A stretch of 13,163 bases of DNA from Bacillota bacterium (GTDB taxonomy: Bacteria; Bacillota; Clostridia; Lachnospirales; Lachnospiraceae). The notes under the pieces are model-generated. The model searched no databases and was not told where the DNA came from. It saw only the letters and a program-made list of their open reading frames with translations. This document shows, in pieces, positions 4,642 to 12,211 of this stretch (position 1 is its first letter; each line of letters starts with the position of its first letter). Location: NCBI GenBank assembly GCA_023415475.1, contig JAEZKL010000185.1:1-13163 (forward strand), written 5' to 3'. The translations under genes and the position numbers were made by a program.

Positions 4642-6228
4642 TTAATATGTTCCGCCTAATCGGCTCTGTATAAATACCCTTAATATTACATTGGCCTCGA
4701 TTCTCGCTGGGTTGTCTGGTTTGATGTCAATCTCGTGCCTACCCCGGTTAATAACTCCGCCTGTCTTACTTAAGTATGGTATGATGTCCAGACGGTCCAT
4801 GTTTGTAGATGCGTCTGGTACCGCATTGCCATCAATAACAATCTGCATCGAAGTAACCTCTATTTCGTATTCGGTTACATTGGCTGTCACCGCATGAGCA
4901 TGACTGGGGATGCTAAACGTGTGGTCGTGTAATCCTGTACCGTTATTTTCGGAGGTTGTTCCTTCCGATGCATCATACAAAAAAGTTCCAACCCCGTTAT
5001 ATCCTCTGTATTTCTTGGTTTCAAACGTCAGCTCACAAGTGTTTACATTAACCACATCATCATCCACATAAAAGCTAATATGAGCCGGTACGTTCTGGTC
5101 ACAATTGTCCTGATAAGTAAAACTGTAGATATTGGTTGCACCCTGAGAGTAAGCCGACTCAACCGATACTTTCCGGCTTAGGTCTGTGGTTGTTGTAGCA
5201 AGGTCGCTGATTTTATTGTTAATGACATACTCAACATCGTATTCTCTGGATAAGTCTTTGATCTTCTCACCAATAATCCGGGCGGTATATTCTTCATCCC
5301 CAACGATAATTCTCGTGACTGTGTTTAACATACGTCTCTCTTGCGAATATTCCGGAAGAATTGAAAGGTCAGCCGCACTCACCGAAAAGTTTATCTTGGG
5401 ATTTTTGAGTTGGTCAAGCACTGCCTGTGCTTTGGCTTTGAGCGTTGCCTGATCCTCTACTGATTTGTCAATCCATATATATGACCTCTTGCCCCATGTT
5501 GCTATAGATGCATCATCCTTTAGATAATTTAACCCACCATTCACCGTCTTAATGGTTAACTGATTTGTTCCCTCGCCTACTCCTTTTGGAATGATATAGT
5601 TTACTATATCCGTGGGGTCACTGGCCTTGTCAAAGCTGCCCATATCTTTTCCCCAGCGGATTTCACTTTTTACAACATCAGAGACAGCCAACAGGCTTAA
5701 TTTCCACGGGTAAACCGATGTATCATATGAAAACTCATACCCAACATTGAAAGCCTTTGGAATGCTTAATAAAGGAGCTAGTAAACCATTTTCATTTTCG
5801 AAAGAGTATTCATAAGTATGGGCAAATTCTACCGTACCTAACACCCAGTTGACCGCCGTCTGCTTATTTAAAATTGCTTGTAAAGCCTGTGTCGTAGATA
5901 GCCCGGATAATTGCATATATCCATCGATAACATCGTCTAAGAGTGTAGATATTACATGCTCGCATGAATATGTTGTGATATCTCCACTATCGTTTTTAAC
6001 TGTTTGAGTAGGCATAATTCGATATAATCCGTAATTTCTGCCGCTCTCAGAGATAACCTCAATATAGTTCATGTGAGTACACAGCGAAGCCTTGGGATCC
6101 TTTGTAGGTAACGAAAAAGAGAACTGCCAAACCTCGTTGACAGTCCTCTCTATGGGTATATCGAATGCGTTTTCTAATATTCCTAAATCGTTCAATGATT
6201 TATTTTTTACTATAATTATGTATAACAC
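4642..6228 (-). CDS. Tail tip / tail-associated endopeptidase-like protein (Tal; Prophage_tail family)
   Basis: Encodes up to 528 residues. The N-terminal ~370 residues have the look of the phage minor structural protein/endopeptidase tail family (KNKSLNDLGILENAFDIPIE, NEVWQFSFSLPTKDP, RNYGLYRIM, TTYSCEHVISTLLDDV). These form the baseplate hub below Dit. Residues about 370-528 are a separate beta-rich tail with a histidine-rich loop, GLHDHTFSIPSHAHAVT (4888-4938), resembling the metal-binding HxH loops of intertwined phage fibre tips. The start is uncertain. GTG at 6228 is the furthest in-frame start, but the only Shine-Dalgarno-like run, AGGGGGTG, overlaps it. Initiation at ATA (6219) or ATT (6216), where spacing is better, is possible. 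It follows the SGNH gene after a 96-bp structured gap and precedes the lysis genes. Confidence 0.82.
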   Translation of the reverse strand: MLYIIIVKNKSLNDLGILENAFDIPIERTVNEVWQFSFSLPTKDPKASLCTHMNYIEVISESGRNYGLYRIMPTQTVKNDSGDITTYSCEHVISTLLDDVIDGYMQLSGLSTTQALQAILNKQTAVNWVLGTVEFAHTYEYSFENENGLLAPLLSIPKAFNVGYEFSYDTSVYPWKLSLLAVSDVVKSEIRWGKDMGSFDKASDPTDIVNYIIPKGVGEGTNQLTIKTVNGGLNYLKDDASIATWGKRSYIWIDKSVEDQATLKAKAQAVLDQLKNPKINFSVSAADLSILPEYSQERRMLNTVTRIIVGDEEYTARIIGEKIKDLSREYDVEYVINNKISDLATTTTDLSRKVSVESAYSQGATNIYSFTYQDNCDQNVPAHISFYVDDDVVNVNTCELTFETKKYRGYNGVGTFLYDASEGTTSENNGTGLHDHTFSIPSHAHAVTANVTEYEIEVTSMQIVIDGNAVPDASTNMDRLDIIPYLSKTGGVINRGRHEIDIKPDNPARIEANVILRVFIQSRLGGTY

Positions 6229-6253
6229 CCCCTGTTATATAAGTATAACTACC

Positions 6254-6293
6254 AGAGATACGGGGTCTTGACCTAAAATCTCTTGACCCCGTA
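6254..6293. repeat. Structured leader upstream of the tail-tip gene: 9-bp stem, direct repeats, possible pseudoknot
   Basis: TACGGGGTC (6259-6267) is the reverse complement of GACCCCGTA (6285-6293). An 8-bp direct repeat TCTTGACC occurs at 6266-6273 and 6281-6288. AGAGAT (6254-6259), just outside the stem, is complementary to ATCTCT (6278-6283) in its loop, so an H-type pseudoknot could form. No T-run follows on the minus strand. It may be a 5' UTR control element or a protein-binding site. Confidence 0.45.
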
Positions 6294-6324
6294 ATTATGT
6301 CTATATCTCATTTCTTACAATGTA

Positions 6325-8397
6325 TTACTCATATAACTTCGTATTCATATCTTGGAGTATTCTATAAAACATAACCATATTGCCTAGCTCGTTTGGATGT
6401 AATAAATCATCGGGAGGATAATAATCTGAAATTAAGTTCCCATTATCATCTTTCATCTCAATATCTAAACGAACAATATTATATGGCATGGTAAGTATGT
6501 TCGCTGTATATGTGTCTACCGCAGGCAAAGTACATATAAATATATTGCTCCCCTTTGATTCAAAATAATCAATGATAGTTTGCAAATATTCAAAGGCCGC
6601 TGTATTTGTCCCGAGATTAATTAATATATTCTTAGGGTTAATGTTTTTTGTCTCGCTTAGCACTCTTATATACGCTTCATCATAGCACGACCCGCCGATA
6701 CCAGATACTAATACTTCGTCTTTCCCATAATAATTCTGTAGAAGTCCGCCATATTTATCTTCATCCGAAACCCCTCTGCCCTCCGTAATTGAATCACCAA
6801 GCACATACAGCAAACAATCTTTTTTACCTAACGCAACGTGCTTATGCGAATATAAATTAACTGCTCCACTTCTCAAAATAACACTAGGGCTTCCCTGCAA
6901 ACATCCTTGTTCGTAATCTCTTAAATTTACATTCGTTCTTGAAGTTTCAATACGGCCTTTTCCGTTGACCTGCCATAATCGTACATTTGTCGCTCTGCCG
7001 TCCTTTTCAATTTCAATAACACATTGTTGGTTTAGCAAAGAAAACCCCGCCGAAACAGATTTTAAAACTGAAAGGCTGGCTCCGTCTGTATATTTTGACA
7101 TAAATTTTACAGTATTATCTATGCTTGAAACACGTATAACAGAACCTGCGTAAGGAAGCCTTTGTGTAGCAGGTATCGTAGCAAAATCGATTTCGCCGTT
7201 TGATGTAAGCTTAAACTCCCATCGAATAATACGGTTGTCAATACCGTATACATTATCAGTATAAAGCTTTGTGTTTGCGGTTGAACATGAGGCTTGTTTA
7301 CCAAGTGTCCATCCCGCGTCACATTGCCACTTTTCTGGTAATGATGTAAAATCGCTAATCTCGTCCAGCACTGTTCCTTTGCGATATTGTGGTATTTTAG
7401 ATTTAATACTTTCCACATCAGCCCGTAACTGATTATATATTCCGTCCGTGTTTGTTATGCAATCTACATTATAACAATAAAACAATTTATTAGTGGTTGT
7501 GTTTAACAATGCAACAGTTGTGAATGGTTCAGCTATTGATTGATAATAATAATCACCAGCAATAGGTGAAAATCCTAATACATTCCCTGTTTTGCTATAA
7601 ATCGCCAGATATTCATTGTTATAAATAGGAATTTTTACAAAATCAACACCGGCTTTTAGTTTTACAAGGCCTGTATTGGATATAGTCACAGAAAAATTGG
7701 TTCTAGGCGTAAAAACATTGTCCGCTATAGTTCCAATATAAAAATTAATTATTCCTGTGCTTTTGGCAAACAATGAAATATCTGCAATATACCCATTCTT
7801 GACTGTTTTGGAATTTGCATTAATATAAATACTTCCAGTAAACGCCCCGCCTGTCGCGCCTGTTACCGAGCTTATATCTTCACCGACCATAAGTGCTTCA
7901 TAATTAAAACCACCTAAAATTTCATCTGACATATTTCTAAACACAACGGACTTATCCGCGATTCCGGTGCTTTGATACATTCCGCCTGATGTCCACGCCG
8001 TACCATTCCAATAATACCAATTACCGTTTGCGGTGACCAAGTAAATGCTTTTTTTGCCATCTGCTGTATTCGCTGCAGTATCGGCTTGTAGAAGTGCCAA
8101 TGTTGTAAATGTGGCTTTTGGGCTTCCACTTGCCAACGCTTGTACTTCCACTTTGTCGGCTTTTAAAGCAATCTCATCGCGCGCTGCTTTGTTTCCTAAT
8201 TCCGATTTTACCGCTTTATGTTCTGTATCAAGCCTGTCCTTTAAATTAACATAAACTGATCCGTCATCCGACACTCTTGCGGCAGCCGCCTCCAATGATG
8301 AATCGCCAGTTTGTGTTTGGTTGAATGCGGAAATTGCATTATTTATTTTCTCGGCGCCTACCGCGAGGCTATCTGTTGGTAATAATAAATCTATCAT
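6325..8397 (-). CDS. Tail fibre/receptor-binding protein with C-terminal SGNH/GDSL esterase domain
   Basis: Encodes 690 residues from ATG 8397, which has a perfect AGGAGG seven bases upstream. The N-terminus MIDLLLPTDSLAVGAEKINN fits the particle-attachment start of related tail proteins. A helical stretch (about 35-90) is followed by a short domain with NGNWYYWNGTAWTSGGMYQS (about 125-145), common in phage tail fibres, and a long beta-rich middle. The C-terminal ~170 residues are an SGNH hydrolase: GDSITEGRG (Ser536), SGIGGS (Gly), NLGTNT (Asn598) and DDLLHPN (Asp664, His667). Such domains remove acyl groups from host surface glycans. An in-frame ATG at 8463 (ribosome-binding site GAGGTGG) would add 22 mostly hydrophobic residues (MKNKVEKIIFAMVFLLLLGG), giving 712. 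The gene has its own promoter-like sequences and lies between Dit and the tip gene, an unusual place. Confidence 0.88.
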   Translation of the reverse strand: MIDLLLPTDSLAVGAEKINNAISAFNQTQTGDSSLEAAAARVSDDGSVYVNLKDRLDTEHKAVKSELGNKAARDEIALKADKVEVQALASGSPKATFTTLALLQADTAANTADGKKSIYLVTANGNWYYWNGTAWTSGGMYQSTGIADKSVVFRNMSDEILGGFNYEALMVGEDISSVTGATGGAFTGSIYINANSKTVKNGYIADISLFAKSTGIINFYIGTIADNVFTPRTNFSVTISNTGLVKLKAGVDFVKIPIYNNEYLAIYSKTGNVLGFSPIAGDYYYQSIAEPFTTVALLNTTTNKLFYCYNVDCITNTDGIYNQLRADVESIKSKIPQYRKGTVLDEISDFTSLPEKWQCDAGWTLGKQASCSTANTKLYTDNVYGIDNRIIRWEFKLTSNGEIDFATIPATQRLPYAGSVIRVSSIDNTVKFMSKYTDGASLSVLKSVSAGFSLLNQQCVIEIEKDGRATNVRLWQVNGKGRIETSRTNVNLRDYEQGCLQGSPSVILRSGAVNLYSHKHVALGKKDCLLYVLGDSITEGRGVSDEDKYGGLLQNYYGKDEVLVSGIGGSCYDEAYIRVLSETKNINPKNILINLGTNTAAFEYLQTIIDYFESKGSNIFICTLPAVDTYTANILTMPYNIVRLDIEMKDDNGNLISDYYPPDDLLHPNELGNMVMFYRILQDMNTKLYE

Positions 8398-8483
8398 TAT
8401 ATTTCCTCCTAATAGAAGAAGGAACACCATCGCAAATATTATTTTTTCTACCTTATTTTTCATAATTTTACCACCTCATGTGA

Positions 8484-8512
8484 ATTATAAGCTATTTCAA
8501 TAATATTTGCAA
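8484..8512 (-). promoter_or_regulatory. Promoter for the SGNH tail gene
   Basis: On the minus strand TTGCAA (8512-8507), a 17-bp spacer and TATAAT (8489-8484) form a strong sigma-A-type promoter in the 77-bp gap after Dit. Transcription would start near 8477, at or just before the GAGGTGG ribosome-binding site of the upstream ATG (8463). It would include the whole AGGAGG site of the ATG at 8397. Confidence 0.6.
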
Positions 8513-8527
8513 TAATTTCCTTGTCAA
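8500..8527 (-). promoter_or_regulatory. Second, overlapping promoter candidate for the SGNH tail gene
   Basis: On the minus strand TTGACA (8527-8522), a 16-bp spacer and TATTAT (8505-8500) form another plausible promoter, starting about 16 bases upstream of the first. A transcript from here would include the full ribosome-binding site for the longer reading frame starting at 8463. Confidence 0.45.
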
Positions 8528-8540
8528 TATGTGTTATAAT

Positions 8541-9338
8541 TTAGATATATTTATCTCTTGCCTTGATGTGGATGGTAAGATTTAATCCAGTTCCGGTTAT
8601 TGATACCGTATTGCTTCCGGGCAATAAAAAGAAGTCTCTTAATGAGACCTCTCCGAATGCGCTTACTCCATTTTTAAGCACCGTGTATTTATCACAATCT
8701 ATCACCCATGTTGCACCAGAGAACGAACCGAGCGTTATTGTATAGCCAATAGCGGTTAATGCTACGTTCGTTCCGGAGCCTATGATCTCGATAACCGGCT
8801 TCACGGCAATACCATCCACTAATATATTAAGCGTGGTCGCTCCGGTTATGGTTCGCAAACCGTCCGAAGCTCCGCGGCCTAATTTGTAGCTCGACATAAA
8901 GGTTATTACCGTACTTCCCCACAAAACTTCATCAGCGAGCACTTGCGAATATGCATATGGATCATATGAAACGAATGGCAATGTAAATTTTCCTGTCCTT
9001 AGCACCCTATCAACATCGATTTGACTGCTCAACATTACTGTATAGTACTTATCCGGCTCATAGACATAAGAGAGTTTAATCGCCCTTGGATTACCCTGAT
9101 TATCATGCAAAAAGGCTATAAATTCTCTTAGTTTATGCTGTAAAGCGGTTTTGTCCTTTGCTATTGAGCCAATCATAAAGCTATGCGGTTTTTCTTCAAT
9201 GTCGGTACCTAGGTAATACAATCCATTTTTCCCGGGGATTTTCAAAACTTTATTAGAGTACTTCGGTGTAAGAGGATGGATCTGTTTCTCGCATGACAAA
9301 CCAAATGATCCAAGTGTGTAACCATCTAATGTAATCAT
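8541..9338 (-). CDS. Distal tail protein (Dit, siphovirus tail component family)
   Basis: Encodes 265 residues. The N-terminal ~130 residues match the Dit fold that forms the hexameric ring joining tail tube and tip. Recognisable parts are MITLDGYTLGSFGLSCEKQI, then KVLKIPGKNGLYYLGTDIEE (the typical IPGRxG motif), IKLSYVYEPDKYYTVMLSSQ, and LPFVSYDPYAYS ending the ring domain. Residues about 150-265 form a C-terminal beta-sandwich-like extension (VKPVIEIIGSGTNV, LLPGSNTVSITG). The size is usual for the family. The ATG overlaps the tape measure stop codon by four bases (ATGA), so the two genes are translationally coupled. No promoter is visible upstream of it. Confidence 0.92.
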   Translation of the reverse strand: MITLDGYTLGSFGLSCEKQIHPLTPKYSNKVLKIPGKNGLYYLGTDIEEKPHSFMIGSIAKDKTALQHKLREFIAFLHDNQGNPRAIKLSYVYEPDKYYTVMLSSQIDVDRVLRTGKFTLPFVSYDPYAYSQVLADEVLWGSTVITFMSSYKLGRGASDGLRTITGATTLNILVDGIAVKPVIEIIGSGTNVALTAIGYTITLGSFSGATWVIDCDKYTVLKNGVSAFGEVSLRDFFLLPGSNTVSITGTGLNLTIHIKARDKYI

Positions 9339-11539
9339 GTGACATATCCCACCTTTCTTGCACCGCCTTTATTGAGTTGTGCCAGCGCTTCACTTATGTC
9401 CTGTGATGTAGCTTTCGCAAACTCTTTTCCGTTAACTATAAGATAAATCGGTCTATTAGCCAGATCCGATATCATTGCTTCCAGCCTTGATATACTACTT
9501 CTTTCACCAGATACAGATGAGTTGTATAGAGTGTTCACGCTACCATATACCTCGAAATCCGTAGGAATACTGTCGTTGATATCTTTTGTGATATCGTTCA
9601 TCTCGTTCGTAAATCCTTTACCAAGTCCAAGAGCCAAGTTCTTTCCTACTTCATCCTCAAACACTGTAGACGGGGAATGGATGCCGAAGAAGTCCTTTAT
9701 TCCATCGAGTACAGAGCTGCCGAAGCCTTTTATCTTGCCTAATATCCAATCAGTGGCATTTGAAATACCGTTCCATATACCCTTAACGAGATTAAGACCG
9801 ATGCCAGACATTTCGGTTTGAAAGTTAATAAATCCGGATACTATAGCTTTAATAATCTTCGGGACCGCTTTAATTAAATCAGGAACTGCCTTAATCAATC
9901 CTTCTCCAAGCTTCACAATGAGTTTTATGCCGGATTCTAATATCTTAGGTCCATTGTTAACTATAGCATCTACTAACTTGATAATAATCTCTGGAGCTTT
10001 CTCGATCAGTTTCGGCATGGCTTCAATTAATCCATCAGCCAGAGCCATGATAATTGCAAGAGCCGCATCAATCAGTTCGTCCACATTATCAATGAGGTTA
10101 TCAACTATTGTAAGGATGGTGTCTACTACGACCGGGATTAGCTCAGGCAAACTGTCAGCAATACCCTGGCCTAGTGTGATTACTAATTGCAATGCTGCAT
10201 CGATGAGCAACGGAAAGTTTTTAATTAAAGCATCAGTGATAGTCATGACCGCATCTATCGCAACCGGAATAAGCTCTGGGAGCAGATTAAGCACCGCTTC
10301 GAGCACCTGTGTGAATAGATCGGTAGCAACGCCAACCAACATTGGGAGTAAATCTCCAATAACGGGCAATAACGCACTGATTGCATCCGGAAGCGCAGAA
10401 ACCACATTTTCAATAATTGGAACAATGTTATCCACTACCGTTTTAAAAGCATCCACAAGGTTGCTTGTTAGATTTTTCATGTCTGCATCGGTATTTCCAA
10501 GTCCTGCGGTAAATGAACCAAGAGCCGCTTGCAATAATCCTATTGAACCCGTGACAGTTTCCGTTGATTCTTTTGCGAAGTTACCAGCATACTGTTCTGT
10601 GTTTTCGAAAAACATCTGCATTGCTACTTCTGCTTTTTCTGCCTGTGTTGCGGTTTTCCATGTGAAGTCTAGGCCTTTGGATAATGCATATGCTTCAACG
10701 TTGGTGGCATTCATTGCAACTCCAAGGTTGTCCATCATTGTAAAGTTTCCCTTAGCCGCTCCGGCAACGGAATCTAATGCTGTCTGCATATCAATGCCCA
10801 TTACGGATGCCATGTCCGCAGCTCTCTGCATTGCCTTTTCGGTTAACTCAAGTGACTTTTGTTGTTCAACTCCTGACCCCTGGAATAATGCGCCCATTTT
10901 GTTAGCTGTTGCGAGGTAATCGGATTGTGACACGCCAAGATTTTTATATGCTTCTTCGCCTTTTTTCTGGATTGACTCTGCATATTTGCCAAAAACAGCC
11001 TCTGAACCACCTAAGTTCTGTTCAAGCTCGCCGAATTGTTGTACTACCTCTTTACCGAGCTTCACTGCGGCAGCACCGGCAGCAACGGCAACTGATCCCA
11101 TTGCCACGCCTACACCCTTTAAAATTCCACCGAGCTTTTCAAACCTTTCTCCGGCATCTTCTGTATTTTTGCTCGCATTTTTTATTTCTTCATTATTATT
11201 TTTAAGTTCTCTTTCCATGTTGTTGAGGTCTGCCGTGGCCTGGTTTACTGCTCTCTGCCATCCCTGTGTAACCTTATCATTTTCACCGTATTTGTCGGCT
11301 GCTGCTTCAAGCCCTTTTTTAAGTTCTCCCAGCTTATTGGTCTGTTCATCAATCTGCTTGTTCAGAACTTCGTTCTGTTCAGTTAAGGCTTCAATGCTGT
11401 TATCGCCCTTGTCGAACTGACTGACTACAGACTTCATTTCCGTTCCGAGCGTCTTAAGGTTTTCGTTTATTCCGTTGATAGCACTGCGAAACTCCGCTTC
11501 ACCATCAATACCTATTTTAGGACCAATATCATAAGCCAT
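9335..11539 (-). CDS. Tail tape measure protein
   Basis: Encodes 734 residues from ATG 11539, which has AGGTG seven bases upstream; an in-frame GTG at 11548 overlaps that ribosome-binding site and is rejected. The order is: a short N-terminal part (MAYDIGPKIGIDGEAEFRSA), a coiled coil (about 20-135) rich in E, K, N and Q, a Gly/Ala-rich hydrophobic segment (about 140-165, GGILKGVGVAMGSVAVAAGA), the conserved tape measure core with MGALFQGSGVEQQKSLELTE and AGNFAKESTETVTGSIGLLQ, then long amphipathic helical repeats (about 380-570), and a C-terminal FFGIHSPSTVFEDEVGKNLA motif typical of the family. It sets tail length, is assembled with the gpG/gpGT chaperones encoded just upstream, and is thought to be ejected with the DNA. 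At 734 residues it would measure roughly a 110-nm tail if the usual length rule holds. Confidence 0.95.
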   Translation of the reverse strand: MAYDIGPKIGIDGEAEFRSAINGINENLKTLGTEMKSVVSQFDKGDNSIEALTEQNEVLNKQIDEQTNKLGELKKGLEAAADKYGENDKVTQGWQRAVNQATADLNNMERELKNNNEEIKNASKNTEDAGERFEKLGGILKGVGVAMGSVAVAAGAAAVKLGKEVVQQFGELEQNLGGSEAVFGKYAESIQKKGEEAYKNLGVSQSDYLATANKMGALFQGSGVEQQKSLELTEKAMQRAADMASVMGIDMQTALDSVAGAAKGNFTMMDNLGVAMNATNVEAYALSKGLDFTWKTATQAEKAEVAMQMFFENTEQYAGNFAKESTETVTGSIGLLQAALGSFTAGLGNTDADMKNLTSNLVDAFKTVVDNIVPIIENVVSALPDAISALLPVIGDLLPMLVGVATDLFTQVLEAVLNLLPELIPVAIDAVMTITDALIKNFPLLIDAALQLVITLGQGIADSLPELIPVVVDTILTIVDNLIDNVDELIDAALAIIMALADGLIEAMPKLIEKAPEIIIKLVDAIVNNGPKILESGIKLIVKLGEGLIKAVPDLIKAVPKIIKAIVSGFINFQTEMSGIGLNLVKGIWNGISNATDWILGKIKGFGSSVLDGIKDFFGIHSPSTVFEDEVGKNLALGLGKGFTNEMNDITKDINDSIPTDFEVYGSVNTLYNSSVSGERSSISRLEAMISDLANRPIYLIVNGKEFAKATSQDISEALAQLNKGGARKVGYVT
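9887..10282 (-). repeat. Three 44-residue (132-bp) repeats inside the tape measure gene
   Basis: Residues 420-551 consist of three consecutive units of exactly 44 residues, starting LPELIPVAID, LPELIPVVVD and MPKLIEKAPE and ending in GQGIADS, ADGLIEA and GEGLIKA. A partial copy (VPDLIKAVPKI) follows and a degenerate one precedes. The DNA has diverged, so these are old protein-level repeats rather than a recent tandem duplication. Confidence 0.7.
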
Positions 11540-11554
11540 ATGTATCACCTGCCT

Positions 11555-12159
11555 TTAAAATGGGATTGCATCGTCAAGATCCTCATGTTTTTCTAAATCA
11601 CAATACCTAACCTTGTTAAGTTGCATTGTGAGTTCTTGATCAAAATCATTCTTATACTCTCGGTAAAGCCTCATAAACTTGCCGAGTGTCATTCTTCCTA
11701 CTTCTTTTTCCGGATACCCCAGTTTTTTAACACCTATAAAAGTAAGCCGAGCAATAGGGATTACTATTACTCGGTCTTCAAGTTTTTTTCGTCTTCATCC
11801 TCTTCGTTCTCGCTACCAGTGTTATGAGAGTCAACGACCAATCTTTTGATTGTGCCTGCGGTATCTACGATGCTGCCGATTATTCTTCCAACCTGTTTCT
11901 CGGTAACAAAAGGCTTCTTCTCTGCTTTTCCCTCGTTTTCGATGTCGATACCCTCATTGATGCACTCCGTATAGATGAACTTGATATCGCTCATTCTAGG
12001 TTCGACTGGCTTGCCATCCTTTGTCGGCTCCGGACTAAGTGCCTTTGAAAACGCCGTAAGGCTGCCGTATTTGTCCTGCATGATTTCTATGATGTTGATA
12101 TTAAATGCCAGAGGATATGTAACTCCGTTGGCTTCAACATGAATTAATACATCTTTCAT
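11555..12159 (-). CDS. Tail assembly chaperone fusion gpGT (programmed -1 frameshift product)
   Basis: The zero frame of gpG contains the slippery heptamer A-AAA-AAC (11788-11782). Shifting back one base continues for 75 codons to TAA at 11557-11555, giving a product of about 201 residues. The extension includes ARLTFIGVKKLGYPEKEVGR followed by MTLGKFMRLYREYKND, the pattern of the T domain of siphophage chaperones. Seven bases after the heptamer an 11-bp stem (CCGAGTAATAG 11774-11764 with CTATTGCTCGG 11757-11747, six-base loop) supplies the stimulatory structure. In lambda-type tails the fusion recruits the tape measure protein and major tail subunits, and the ratio of G to GT is critical. 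The extension has no start codon of its own with a ribosome-binding site. Confidence 0.88.
11747..11788 (-). promoter_or_regulatory. Programmed -1 ribosomal frameshift signal
   Basis: Slippery sequence AAAAAAC (11788-11782) in phase A-AAA-AAC, a seven-base spacer, then an 11-bp hairpin with a single G-U pair and the loop TAATCC. The zero-frame stop codon TAA (11769-11767) lies inside the 5' arm of the hairpin. All three elements of a textbook -1 signal are present at the usual spacing. Confidence 0.87.
11767..12159 (-). CDS. Tail assembly chaperone gpG (zero-frame product)
   Basis: Encodes 130 residues. The ATG at 12159 follows AAGGAGG by five bases. The protein starts MKDVLIHVEANGVTYPLAFN and has the helical IIEIMQDKYGSLTAFSKAL segment expected of small phi13-type tail chaperones. 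A conserved-looking SDIKFIYTECINEGIDIENE helix follows, and the end is acidic and disordered (SENEEDEDEKNLKTE). That acidic linker is where the frameshift occurs. It lies between the major tail and tape measure genes, the standard place for the G gene, and should be made in excess over gpGT. Confidence 0.9.
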   Translation of the reverse strand: MKDVLIHVEANGVTYPLAFNINIIEIMQDKYGSLTAFSKALSPEPTKDGKPVEPRMSDIKFIYTECINEGIDIENEGKAEKKPFVTEKQVGRIIGSIVDTAGTIKRLVVDSHNTGSENEEDEDEKNLKTE

Positions 12160-12176
12160 TTCTTCCTCCTTAAATG

Positions 12177-12203
12177 AAAAGGGATAGGCTATTAACCTAT
12201 CCC
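12177..12203 (-). terminator. Terminator/attenuator between major tail and chaperone genes
   Basis: On the minus strand GGGATAGG (12203-12196) pairs with CCTATCCC (12188-12181) around a seven-base loop and is followed by TTTTCATTT. It sits just after the major tail gene, where partial termination would keep the abundant major tail subunit far above the downstream proteins. Confidence 0.7.
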
Positions 12204-12211
12204 ATGATGAA

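Noticed and set aside
9918..10919. Plus-strand open frame of 333 codons
   Set aside because: It is antisense to the tape measure gene, low-complexity (Ser/Ala/Ile-rich), and arises from the repeated hydrophobic codons on the other strand. It has no ribosome-binding site.
10909..11420. Two overlapping plus-strand frames antisense to the tape measure coiled coil
   Set aside because: The composition (runs of Ser, Pro and Leu) mirrors the Glu/Lys/Asn-rich coding strand, as expected for shadow frames.
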